This document shows positions 27,701 to 35,407 of a stretch of 47,236 nt of DNA, piece by piece. Location of the stretch: NCBI GenBank assembly GCA_016928865.1, contig JAFGJX010000052.1, positions 1 through 47,236 on the forward strand, read 5' to 3'. The notes beneath the pieces were generated by a model, which made no database searches, was not told the DNA's origin, and saw only the letters and a list, made by a program, of their open reading frames with translations. The stretch is from Spirochaetota bacterium (lineage in GTDB: Bacteria; Spirochaetota; UBA4802; UBA5550). The translations under genes and the position numbers were made by a program. Position 1 is the first letter of the stretch; each line of letters opens with the position of its first letter.

Positions 27701-30430
27701 TACATTTTCAACCCTGTCGAGAACGCCGTTACCGTTCAGGTCTTCGCTCGTGAGGACGCCGTCGCCGCGGCTGAGCCGGTTGATGCCGACCCCGCCCCCG
27801 ACTCTGGTGCTTGACTGACCCGCGGGGTTGAACGTATAGCCGATGTCCTCCGAAACACCCGACCGCGGATCTGTATCGATAACGCCGTTAGCATTGACGT
27901 CCTCAGTGTCAAGCGTCATGTCTCCGTCCGAGTCCTCGTCAATCTTACCGACCTGAATATTGAGCGATGGGGCCGCCGCTCCCGTGGAATGCTCATAGCG
28001 ATATGAGACCTCCACGTATTGCACCCCGGAAAGATCAACCGGATTCTTCGCAAGGCTTCGCGTTACCGCGGCCACAAAATCGCCCGGACCCGCTGCAGGA
28101 TCGTCCGAAAAATCAAACACGAGGGATCGTTGAGAGGTCAGGCTCACAGCGGCATTGAGCACATGACCGGTCGCCACGTTGAACGGGCCCGGTTTGATGG
28201 CGTAATCTATCTTCGGCGCCATGATCGAATATTCAATGCCTTTGAGCCCGCCCGGGCTCGCCGGATTTCTGAAATAATAGTAATTCAGAAGCGCACGGAT
28301 CGTCGTGCCGACTGGGGGCGAGGAAAGAATCCAGTCCCTCTCATACATCGAAAGGATGAGAGCATCCTCGGTCGATTCCATGTTGTCCACCAGCGCCTTG
28401 CCGAAGGTATTGACGTTGCGATAGCTTTTCGCGTATTCGACGTACCCGTTGATCTCGACGGGCACCTCTCTCCTTTTTTCTCGCGTGAAAATGTTCGCGA
28501 CCTGCGCAAGCCGGCGGCCGTCCAGGTGGAGTGCAGCATCGCCTTCGAAAAATATGTTCTGCGTCGGCTCGTTCCCCTCTGTCGGGATCTTCTCATCCCC
28601 GCCGGTGCGCGCATAGATCATGCTTCCCCCGACCTTCAGGTCGCGGCTGAATTCGTATTCGCCCCTGAAGCCGCCGACAAATTCCTGCTGCTGCCCCTCC
28701 TGGGGATAGTATTCGTACCGAATCTCTATGACGGTCTGCTGTCCGATCAGCGGATCGTTCTGGTTATTGAACGTGACATAGCCCGCGGTATAATCCACCG
28801 TGTAGAGGTTCTCCGCGATTTTTCTTCCATCCACTTTTATCACAACAGAATCCGGTATGATGTTCAGGTGCGCGAGCTGGAAGCTCCGCGCCTCTTTAAG
28901 ATAATCTATCTTGATCCGATACCGGGAATAATCGTACACGTTTGCCGGCTGGCGCTCAGTGTATATCTGTCCATCGGTTCCGTTTGCGAGAAGGAGTTCC
29001 TTGAACGGCTCACGGTAAACGAATTCAATAACGCCGTTCGTGTAATCGACAGTATACCCTCCGAGGCTTTTAATATCGGCGTCCCGCATAATACCGTTTT
29101 CCAGGAAAAAGCTTATTGTAAAATTATTCGGAAGGATATAGCGGTCGCCCAGGCTGTAATACGAACGCACCTCGTACAGGTCCTGAGTGGTATGATCCTG
29201 ACCGGGAACCGGAGAATCATCGAGTGAATACCCGTATTTCAAAAAAACAAAGTTTTTCCCGGCAAACTCTCCTCCCGGGTGCCGGGGATCGCCGGGCAGA
29301 AGCACGTAGGGATCCGTCGATGTGCCGAAAAGGGCATATACCGCAAACACCCGCGCCTTGTCCGGAAGGGGTCGTGTAAACTGGATGAGCCCGGTTGTAT
29401 AATTGATTCTGTAGTCGGTGCCCGACTGAAGCTGACGGTAGAAGCCTCCGTATACGGGAAGCTCCGTGACATTGGCCCTGTTTTTTTCGCCTATCGGTTC
29501 CTGGTCGTCCATCCACAGCTCGAATCCATAGGGATTGATGTTGACCGGCCTCCGTTCATAATTCGCGGGAAACGGCGGGGGCGGGGGCCCCAGGTTAATA
29601 CCATAGCGCAACAGCGGCTCGATCTGGTAATAGACCCCCTTGAGATACTGGTATTCAGACAGCTTGATGCTCCCGGGCATCGAATTCCCGCGGAATATCT
29701 CCATCTCAGAAAACCCCTGCGTGACGCTGCCGAAGGCCCTGAATTTGAACCTGTTTTTTCGCAGGGTGAGATCGACGCCGAGGCCTTTCGCCGTGTTGTT
29801 GTCATAGACCGCGTACTTCGACCCCTGAAAGTTGATGTCAATCTCCCCGACATTCAGCTCCCTGATCAATTCGTCATCGCGTAATGCGCGATATTTAAAA
29901 AAGTAGTGATTGTCTTTCTTACGGCTGTCATGATCGACATAGATTGTCATCCGGTCGCCGATATTCCCCTCGATATGGAGCTGGAGATCCTGTTTCGGAT
30001 TGAAACCAGATTTAATCAGCTGTGATTCCGGCTTGTCCAGCTCAAACAGCTGGTATCCTTTACGCGTGAAAAACGATTGGCCGTAGCTGAGCTCGAGGTT
30101 CAGGGAGCCATACGTGATGATATTAATATCGCTGCTTTCATACAGGGACAGGCGTTTTTCCCTGTTCTCAAGATCCCGGTATCGGGGATACAGAATGTAA
30201 TCATCCCAGTCGCCGGGATGATAGGAAAGTATATCGCGCGGGTCTTCAATTGATTCATCTGCCACCGAGCCGGCCAGTCCCGGCGCCGGGCCTTCCTCGA
30301 TGACGGTGTCGTCAATATAATCGAGCAGCCTGTTCCTGAACCCCTGCTCCCTTGAATTGGCGACGACAATGGCGGTGACCGTTCCCGCCATCAACGCGAA
30401 CCGTAAACAGGTGGGCAGCAGTTTCAGCAT
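24779..30430 (-). CDS. Giant SprA-like outer-membrane translocon protein
   Basis: This 1883-residue protein resembles SprA, the large beta-barrel translocon of the type IX secretion system. Near residues 143-215 it shows the SprA N-terminal pattern: FNPKQDLQLHIEGNIGDR, a YVDHDS strand, RDDELIRELNVGEI and a loop leading into LGVDLTLRKNRFKFRAFGSVTQG. Around 830-910 there are SprA-like Asp/Asn-rich inserts (LDTEDVNANGVIDTDP, EDLNGNGVLDR). The rest is dominated by alternating amphipathic strands rich in Tyr, Arg and Asn, and the chain ends in LGANFTLLF, as outer-membrane barrels do. A hydrophobic N-terminus (about 9-25) fits export. It is shorter than Bacteroidota SprA (about 2,400). ATG 30430 is the only start; no Shine-Dalgarno is seen, so it may depend on coupling to the M23 gene 27 bases upstream. 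Confidence 0.75.
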   Translation of the reverse strand: MLKLLPTCLRFALMAGTVTAIVVANSREQGFRNRLLDYIDDTVIEEGPAPGLAGSVADESIEDPRDILSYHPGDWDDYILYPRYRDLENREKRLSLYESSDINIITYGSLNLELSYGQSFFTRKGYQLFELDKPESQLIKSGFNPKQDLQLHIEGNIGDRMTIYVDHDSRKKDNHYFFKYRALRDDELIRELNVGEIDINFQGSKYAVYDNNTAKGLGVDLTLRKNRFKFRAFGSVTQGFSEMEIFRGNSMPGSIKLSEYQYLKGVYYQIEPLLRYGINLGPPPPPFPANYERRPVNINPYGFELWMDDQEPIGEKNRANVTELPVYGGFYRQLQSGTDYRINYTTGLIQFTRPLPDKARVFAVYALFGTSTDPYVLLPGDPRHPGGEFAGKNFVFLKYGYSLDDSPVPGQDHTTQDLYEVRSYYSLGDRYILPNNFTISFFLENGIMRDADIKSLGGYTVDYTNGVIEFVYREPFKELLLANGTDGQIYTERQPANVYDYSRYRIKIDYLKEARSFQLAHLNIIPDSVVIKVDGRKIAENLYTVDYTAGYVTFNNQNDPLIGQQTVIEIRYEYYPQEGQQQEFVGGFRGEYEFSRDLKVGGSMIYARTGGDEKIPTEGNEPTQNIFFEGDAALHLDGRRLAQVANIFTREKRREVPVEINGYVEYAKSYRNVNTFGKALVDNMESTEDALILSMYERDWILSSPPVGTTIRALLNYYYFRNPASPGGLKGIEYSIMAPKIDYAIKPGPFNVATGHVLNAAVSLTSQRSLVFDFSDDPAAGPGDFVAAVTRSLAKNPVDLSGVQYVEVSYRYEHSTGAAAPSLNIQVGKIDEDSDGDMTLDTEDVNANGVIDTDPRSGVSEDIGYTFNPAGQSSTRVGGGVGINRLSRGDGVLTSEDLNGNGVLDRVENVYSLAPVSLSMSERNWKVARIFIDQTAMTQSQINIIKEVEAVRLYISKAGGVTGRLYIDSIKFVSTKWRETRLDGNPASPDNLKVTAINNYEDNEYRWEAFSIVMKDAYKAMYGVTNSKDLLTERETALKLEYFIPAGYTTVSATRRFPKPMDFRNYKTLSAWINIRAHSPDDKIAIIVGSSDTDYLVYQMTMGFTRIWQEMKIRLQKNSGGFVLPSSMSGIPDMKRISYVKIAIVSSSPPSSGALWVDEIYLSEPEVHEDTAHWYEGEIKITKPFYRTKKGLSVMSDFNLKYVQRGHGARFSTIGLKPQDIEENVKQVFSSFNILPNWSTKVDYIQENSDTDSLNEEVEDARRGKTRRDNVVLVTDYTSDKNAVPSIKLMYKYDRYKNNLDERISNYEIMRQKIELNHAPIIHYRQSIDKFLWGRLKSEFLLNMLFKKEEVKRKSYMMSLQDLMSVASILEIEKRQRSEASFNLEYMHRVFYLRPVINASSEEVVTWIGKSSVNNTDILYNINGDYHFPFVYNDRCKFVERNKAFSLSAGLNDFSYVAPGYRVDIQYFENRFRDYDIASVPLYGFRREKDARTLVSTNIDFPIYLHKIKVLKFIRTFMINYNRSLYFTEQNVPYENERKDPYDEKYGITRTVSRLADAGFNVFRYYPFCFYAGRSNYARARDYVFSMMNMPVLYNNGSVVSEYNNTLRLLDNFTVNWSVDLDSVTVTSNAGLHQICERQNVFGLPGQTVTANFEINFNFDLMKLIRVWIFRPNREGLPYHAAFFTAGYKFDTNMIITQNIQEDVHSPRVGITFKRDRASISLEFGVDLKKKVSTFYISYNPLNRSVRDQLYIDNMPRNLLYRDSEAGYALSLLFETDVKWIYKFFSIFYRLAAFPIYTLEYTMKINRYDYLLTTSPEPYDLHLVSSKLTLDLHKNIQGGLNAKVAVEQYRNRKRRWLNMQINKQEYQREIVSFELGANFTLLF

Positions 30431-30457
30431 AGGTGTGCAGGGGGACCATTGCTATGA

Positions 30458-31453
30458 TCACCATATCCTGCTCATATAGGGATATGGATTGATTGGAATA
30501 TTACCCAGTCGAATTTCATAATGGCAGTGATTTCCCGTGGCGTTGCCCGTCTGTCCCACGTAGCCGACGACCTGACCTTTCTTGACGGTCTGCCCGGGAG
30601 AAACGGCAACCCGCAGGCAGTGCGCGTAGACAGATTCGAACCCGTACTTATGCTGTACGCGGATCATCCAGCCGTATCCTCCGCCCCACCCCGCTGACAC
30701 AACAACGCCAGGGGCGGTCGCACGGATCTCCATGCCGGCGGGGGCGGCAATATCGATTCCAGAGTGGAAATCACGCCCGTGACCAAAGGGGGATCGCCGC
30801 CAGCCGAAGAGCGACGTGATATGGCCCGAGTTCGGCACTATCGAGGGAGTGTCACGCACAACCTTGCTGCGCACATCGACGAAATTCTTGACGGTTTTGA
30901 CCGTATTCGTGGTGCAGATGATGCTTTTCTGCAGGTCCTTGATGGTGAATATCTCGTCGGGAAGAATGTTCTGAAGCTTTTTCAGCTCCGCATAGTCCTT
31001 CCGGTCAATTTCTTCCAACTCCCATATCCGGTCAAGTTCCTCCGGGCCGGCGGTGAGCTCATACAGCTCCTCAACGTCAGGCTTCATCTCGTCGACCAGC
31101 TCGGACACGCTGTTGGTGAGCTTTTCAAATCTGAGAAGGTGCGAGCGTATATCCTCGTATGTCATGAGAAGGCGCTGCTCCTCACGCTTGACCGCGGCAT
31201 TGCGGATCACCGCGTACGACGACGTCACCAGCACTACCAGGAAGAGAAAGAGAAAAAACGAGATGGTGAATTTAGAAATCTGGAAATTGAATATTTTCCG
31301 CTCGTTGTGCGGGATAAACATGACGGTCATTTTCTCATGGCCCTTTTCGACAAAGCCGTCCCACAGCTTCTGGAGCTTTTTCCTGAAAACATAATAGCTC
31401 TCGGAGAACCTGAGCCGGAACCTGCCATGATATTGTTTGATCCTGATCTTCAT
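30458..31453 (-). CDS. Membrane-anchored M23 (LytM) metallopeptidase
   Basis: The 331-residue protein has a basic cytoplasmic N-terminus, one membrane helix (about 62-82), a coiled-coil-like segment (about 88-195) and a C-terminal LytM domain (about 205-325). Zinc ligands are present: HSGID (His230, Asp234) and the HxH pair in NHCHYE (His309, His311); His278 in YAHC is the usual catalytic partner. It should therefore be an active peptidoglycan endopeptidase in the periplasm, unlike inactive NlpD/EnvC forms. It lies 27 bases upstream of the SprA-like gene on the same strand, so it may open the cell wall for assembly of that very large barrel; this link is inference. Confidence 0.9.
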   Translation of the reverse strand: MKIRIKQYHGRFRLRFSESYYVFRKKLQKLWDGFVEKGHEKMTVMFIPHNERKIFNFQISKFTISFFLFLFLVVLVTSSYAVIRNAAVKREEQRLLMTYEDIRSHLLRFEKLTNSVSELVDEMKPDVEELYELTAGPEELDRIWELEEIDRKDYAELKKLQNILPDEIFTIKDLQKSIICTTNTVKTVKNFVDVRSKVVRDTPSIVPNSGHITSLFGWRRSPFGHGRDFHSGIDIAAPAGMEIRATAPGVVVSAGWGGGYGWMIRVQHKYGFESVYAHCLRVAVSPGQTVKKGQVVGYVGQTGNATGNHCHYEIRLGNIPINPYPYMSRIW

Positions 31454-31538
31454 GCCCTTTTATTTCCCGGAATGACGCATCCTAATCGATTTACCGTATA
31501 TAATCAAGAAAAATTTATCCTTTCGACGGGCCGCGCTG

Positions 31539-32363
31539 TCACGATCCCGTGAACGACGGCTTTCGTTTCTGGGTGAACGCGCCCACGGCCTCATACAGAT
31601 CATTTGATGGAATGATGCACGAGCTCAGGGCCGCATTGAACAGAAGGCTGTCCCGCACCCGGGCCGCAAAGATCTGGTTGAGCACCATCTTTGCCGCCTG
31701 TACCGCGAGGGGCGAATTGGCCGCTATATCAAGGGCCATACGCTCCGCCGCCTTCATGAGCTTATCCTGGTCTGTAAACGTGCCATTGACCAGGTTCGTC
31801 TCGAGGGCGCGCTTCGCGGTTATGTCCTTCGCCGTGTATGCCAGTTCACGGGCGACTCCCTGCCCCACGATGTTCGAGATCCGCTGAAGCACACCCATGT
31901 CCGCAACGATCGCTACGGCCGCTTCCCGAAGAGAAAAGCCCGCGTCTTCCGTGCAGAGACGAATGTCACAGGCGCATATCATGTCCAGACCCGCGCCGAT
32001 GCACTTCCCGTGCACGGCCGCGATGACCGGCTTGCGGCACTGCTCAATGCAGGACAGTCCTTCCTGCATCTTGAGAATCTTGTTGTAGAGGCGAAGCTTG
32101 ACCCCGCCCTTCTGCTCTTTCTCCATCAGCTCCGGGAGCTCCGGTATCATGCCGACAAGGTCTATGCCGCCACAGAAGATGGTGCCCTTTCCGGCCAGAA
32201 TGACAGCGCGGATATCCGCATCTTCGTCAAGCTCTTTCATGATGGGGATCAACTCTGACCATGCCGGGGCGTTCATCGCGTTTTTCTTCTCCGGCCTGTT
32301 CAGATACACCCACGCGATGGGCGGCTTCTTTTCAACCTGGTAAAATGTGTATTCCATTGTCAT
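31539..32363 (-). CDS. Enoyl-CoA hydratase/isomerase family, dienoyl-CoA isomerase-like
   Basis: The 274-residue crotonase-fold enzyme has the oxyanion-hole motifs FCGGIDLVGM (about 63-72) and VHGKCIGAGLDM. In the active-site segment FSLREAAVAIVADMGVLQR both an acidic Glu and an Asp are present, as in delta3,5-delta2,4-dienoyl-CoA isomerase (ECH1 type), which also has GIDL after the hole. It would isomerise unsaturated acyl-CoAs in fatty-acid beta-oxidation. The frame opens with GTG 32366; ATG 32363 is preferred because GGGAG lies six bases in front. No other beta-oxidation gene is close. It is the left neighbour of the candidate origin region and is transcribed away from it. Confidence 0.82.
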   Translation of the reverse strand: MTMEYTFYQVEKKPPIAWVYLNRPEKKNAMNAPAWSELIPIMKELDEDADIRAVILAGKGTIFCGGIDLVGMIPELPELMEKEQKGGVKLRLYNKILKMQEGLSCIEQCRKPVIAAVHGKCIGAGLDMICACDIRLCTEDAGFSLREAAVAIVADMGVLQRISNIVGQGVARELAYTAKDITAKRALETNLVNGTFTDQDKLMKAAERMALDIAANSPLAVQAAKMVLNQIFAARVRDSLLFNAALSSCIIPSNDLYEAVGAFTQKRKPSFTGS

Positions 32364-32518
32364 CACACTCCCGGAAATCGCATCTGTTACAATCTGCTTG
32401 ATAGTTCACTATTCCGACGACATCTCTATACTATAAGCATCGGAACAGGACGAATTGAAACTAAAAAAAACGTAAAATTACGCAATAAAAAAACAACACT
32501 ATCATAAAATTTGTCATG

Positions 32519-32548
32519 TTATCCACAAAGTTATCCACAAAATCCACA
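32519..32548 (+). promoter_or_regulatory. Tandem DnaA boxes
   Basis: TTATCCACA occurs at 32519-32527 and 32531-32539, both a perfect match to the DnaA consensus. A degenerate copy, AAATCCACA, follows at 32540-32548. All point the same way and immediately follow the A+T-rich tract. A given 9-mer is expected less than once on both strands of a window of this size. Confidence 0.75.
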
Positions 32549-32573
32549 TATTGTCCGTAGAAAGGCTTCTTTT

Positions 32574-32610
32574 TATGTCACAATCATACATGTGGTGGAG
32601 GTATGTCACA
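32574..32610 (+). repeat. TATGTCACA repeats
   Basis: TATGTCACA occurs at 32574-32582 and 32602-32610, 28 bases apart, and a third time at 33059-33067, just before the rpiB ribosome binding site. It may be the site of a transcription factor acting on rpiB or on the region. The half-site TCACA recalls CRP-type sites, but no matching TGTGA with the right spacing is present. Confidence 0.4.
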
Positions 32611-32778
32611 TGCTGAGCAGATGAGGCGCCCTCCATGCGACATAATTGTTTATTTGCTGGAATAATCAGGAGTTATAATTTTTCATTCTGCATGCATAAC
32701 ACCGCCCGGATTTCAGTTCAGAAATATTTGATTCCTCGCTCCCGCGTCGTCGAAGAATTTCATGTCCTGTCTATAACT

Positions 32779-32787
32779 TGTGGATAA
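32779..32787 (-). promoter_or_regulatory. Inverted DnaA box
   Basis: TGTGGATAA is the exact complement of the DnaA consensus TTATCCACA. It faces the tandem pair from 240 bases away in the same intergenic region. Confidence 0.65.
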
Positions 32788-33088
32788 CTTCACGATATGA
32801 CCGCAGCCACAGATGATTTTTTACAAATGATGACAGCTTCACCTCTGAAAAACGCATGCGTGATCTTATTCTTCATCCTGTCTGACACACGGGCTGGATG
32901 CCACCGGTTGTATCGTCGATGCGCGAATGACAACATCCGCATCACCAGCTCCGCAGAAAGCCACCCACAAAAGTCTGCGCCCTTCAAAAGAGCATCACCT
33001 TATCGACACCCTTCTTTTTTGTCATCCTGATAAAATATTATTGATAAAATTTCCGGGATATGTCACATACGTAAGGGGACACTGACAC

Positions 33089-33526
33089 ATGAAGATCGGA
33101 ATAGCATCGGACCATGGCGGATATGCTCTGAAAGAAGCGGTCAAGCGCCACTTCAACGCCATTGATTTCGACGATGTCGGCACGCACAGCGCGGAGTCCT
33201 GCGATTATCCCGATTTCGTTGCCCTGCTCTGCCGGAAAATACAAAAGGGCGAGCTCGAAAGGGGCATTGTCATCTGCGGAACAGGCATCGGCGCGTCAAT
33301 AACGGCAAATAAGATGCGCGGCATCAGGGCCGCCCTCTGCTGCAACGAGTTCATGGCAGAAATGGCAAAGCGGCATAACAACGCCAATGTTCTCGCGCTG
33401 GGGGCGCGCGTCCTGGGAGACGAGCTCGCGATGCGGATTATCGCCCGCTGGCTCGATTCATCCTTCGAAGGCGGCCGCCATCAAAAGAGGCTTGATAAAA
33501 TTGACGGGATTGAGAAAGCTCCGTAA
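33089..33526 (+). CDS. rpiB: Ribose-5-phosphate isomerase B
   Basis: The 145-residue enzyme interconverts ribose-5-phosphate and ribulose-5-phosphate. It has SDHGGYALK at residues 7-15, the catalytic Cys63 in ICGTGIGASI, NKMRGIRAALC, and His96 with the following NNANVLALGAR segment. Length and order match the LacA/RpiB family. AAGGGGA lies about ten bases before ATG 33089. It is the first gene on the right side of the candidate origin. The next gene starts 55 bases downstream, so they may share a transcript. Confidence 0.95.
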   Translation: MKIGIASDHGGYALKEAVKRHFNAIDFDDVGTHSAESCDYPDFVALLCRKIQKGELERGIVICGTGIGASITANKMRGIRAALCCNEFMAEMAKRHNNANVLALGARVLGDELAMRIIARWLDSSFEGGRHQKRLDKIDGIEKAP

Positions 33527-33581
33527 CGATGCCGGTGGACGCCGCCGGCATGGAACGGCACACCACCACGAGGAAGGCGTC

Positions 33582-35261
33582 ATGCCCAGGAACATATTGC
33601 GGCCGCTCCTGACGATCATGCTCTGCTCGCTGGTGCTTGCTCCCCGCCCCGACTCCAGCGGGACCGTCTCGTTTTCGCACGTACCGAAGAAATCTCTTCA
33701 TAACGTGCGCGTCCTGGCGGGACCGGACGGCGGCACGGCCTATACGATAAAAGACCTGACCTACAGATCGTCAAGCGATCCCCTCATAACCGATCTGGTC
33801 CTTTCGTTCAACACCCCGTCCTCCCGTCTCGCCCGCGATGACATGCGGCACTACCGCATCAACCGCGGCGAGTATGATTTCGTGACCGGCGACGGTGCGC
33901 TCGGCAAAGGCTGCGCCCGTTTTTTCAAAAAGGAACACGGCGTCTCTATTGAAACGGCCGGGGCCGGCTGGCTCGGATCGTGCGACGACCTGGGCTCGTT
34001 TACGATTGAATTCAGAATCAAACCGCATGAGGTCAGGGACGGGGCAGTAATCTTCTCCCGGGTCGGATACTTCTCCGGGACCAGGAGAGGGATAGAGATA
34101 TTCGTGGCGAACGGAACAATCGCCGCGGGCCTGTACGGTGTTTTCGACAAGCCCACCTCCGACCGCTATGACGTGGTACTCAGGCGCGGCACGCCGATTT
34201 CAAAGGGCGTGTGGACGCATTTCAGCCTGAGCTTCGACCGGCTCAGCGGGAAGCTGGCCACCTGCTTTAACGGGCAGGAAGCCGAGGTGCGATACATAAC
34301 CACAAGCGGCAAGCCCTTCAACGGCGTATATACCCCGTCGTTCGGCTCCCGCGACACCGATGGCCGAATCCGCTGCCTTGACTCTCCTCCCGCAGTCATC
34401 GGCGCCGATTTCTCCGGCTGCGTTGACGAATTCAGAATATCCTACCGGCAGTATGAGGACCTTGAAAAGAGCACCGCGCTCGCGTACCGGAATTATCATG
34501 CGGTCGGCAGGATCGGGCGCATCCCGTTTAACGTGGAGGGCGTCATCACCAGCCCGGTATACCGGTTTGAAGGCACCGGAACCCTCGTGCGTGAAATTCG
34601 CTGGAATGAAGAGCGCGCGCAGGACACCTTTATCTGGATGGAATTCAGGATTTCCGACTGCCGTTTCCTTGAAGACGACACCGGTCTGAAGTGGTACCGG
34701 ATTGAGAATAACCAGAAAAAAATATTCCTGATGAAGACGGGGGAGGGAGAGTACCTCCGCGGGCGGTATTACCAGTGGCGCGCCCATCTGGTGGCATCGC
34801 CGGATGGCGCGCGCGCTCCCCGTTTCTCCGGCATGGAGATAGACTACCGGCCGGACCTCCCCCCGGCGCCCCCCCTGTTTGTTGAGGTTGCCGCCACAGG
34901 CGACCGCTTCATCACCCTCAGGTGGAAAAAGAATGTTGACCACGATCTCCTCGGCTACCGGATCTACTACGGCACCGACTCCGGAAAAATGGACGGGCTC
35001 ATATCGACGATAAACGGAGCCAGGATAGCCAACGGCCCGGGCAACATTGTCCAGGTAAAGATAGACAATGATCTTATCGAAGAAAACAGGGGACGCGACA
35101 GAAAGGGAAAGCTTTCCTTTCCCTTTCTCCAGAATACGGTCCTCTATTACTTTTCCGTGACCGCGTATGACTCTTACAAGCCCGATACACCCTACAATCA
35201 CGAGTCAGCGCTCTCGAAGCCGGTTGCGGCGCGGCCCTACGCGGGCACGGATATTCGATAG
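33582..35261 (+). CDS. Exported LamG/FN3-domain protein
   Basis: The 559-residue protein has a signal peptide (about 1-25). Residues about 125-290 look like a concanavalin-type LamG/laminin-G-like domain: FTIEFRIKPHEVRDG, WTHFSLSFDRLSGKL, and FSGCVDEFRIS at the end. About residues 425-550 read as a fibronectin type III domain (PPAPPLFVEV, ITLRWKKNVDHDLLGYRIYYG, YYFSVTAYD). It probably binds sugars or other surface ligands. The frame is open back to 33387, but GAGGAAGG before ATG 33582 and the signal peptide set this start. No membrane anchor or lipobox is seen. Confidence 0.75.
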   Translation: MPRNILRPLLTIMLCSLVLAPRPDSSGTVSFSHVPKKSLHNVRVLAGPDGGTAYTIKDLTYRSSSDPLITDLVLSFNTPSSRLARDDMRHYRINRGEYDFVTGDGALGKGCARFFKKEHGVSIETAGAGWLGSCDDLGSFTIEFRIKPHEVRDGAVIFSRVGYFSGTRRGIEIFVANGTIAAGLYGVFDKPTSDRYDVVLRRGTPISKGVWTHFSLSFDRLSGKLATCFNGQEAEVRYITTSGKPFNGVYTPSFGSRDTDGRIRCLDSPPAVIGADFSGCVDEFRISYRQYEDLEKSTALAYRNYHAVGRIGRIPFNVEGVITSPVYRFEGTGTLVREIRWNEERAQDTFIWMEFRISDCRFLEDDTGLKWYRIENNQKKIFLMKTGEGEYLRGRYYQWRAHLVASPDGARAPRFSGMEIDYRPDLPPAPPLFVEVAATGDRFITLRWKKNVDHDLLGYRIYYGTDSGKMDGLISTINGARIANGPGNIVQVKIDNDLIEENRGRDRKGKLSFPFLQNTVLYYFSVTAYDSYKPDTPYNHESALSKPVAARPYAGTDIR

Positions 35262-35271
35262 CCGATCTCCT

Positions 35272-35291
35272 GGCAATTCGCGAGTATTGCC
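35272..35291 (+). terminator. Hairpin after the LamG/FN3 gene
   Basis: GGCAAT (35272-35277) pairs with ATTGCC (35286-35291) around an eight-base loop, ten bases after the stop codon. The stem can extend by two weaker pairs. There is no T-run, so terminator function is uncertain. Confidence 0.3.
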
Positions 35292-35407
35292 GGGGACACC
35301 ATCAGTAAAAATCCATTGACGAATACCCTGTCTGTTACTTAATGGCCAGACAGAGACGCAGGCGCGCGCAACAGGGCCAAACATTACGAACAGCGGTATA
35401 ACCTTCC

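Larger units (their letters stand above)
32364..33088. other. Candidate replication origin (DnaA-box region)
   Basis: This 725-base non-coding region lies between divergent genes. It holds two perfect tandem DnaA boxes 12 bases apart, a weaker third copy, and a perfect inverted box 240 bases away. An A+T-rich tract at about 32455-32517 (several A-runs of 4-8) directly next to the tandem boxes could be the unwinding element. It also has palindromes TGCATGCA (32689-32696) and ACGCATGCGT (32852-32861) and three copies of TATGTCACA. The 77-codon frame at 32797-33030 does not look coding. dnaA and dnaN are not in the window, so origin status is inferred from sequence alone; a DnaA-titration or DnaA-regulated site is the alternative. 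Confidence 0.5.

Noticed and set aside
28019..29227. 402-residue plus-strand frame inside the SprA-like gene
   Set aside because: Antisense shadow of a long high-G+C gene; no start site and no motifs.
32581..32610. CRP-type operator near TATGTCACA
   Set aside because: The TCACA half-site has no TGTGA partner at the required six-base spacing.
32797..33030. 77-residue plus frame in the origin-like gap
   Set aside because: Low-complexity, Ser/Arg-rich translation, no ribosome binding site; the region is better explained as non-coding.
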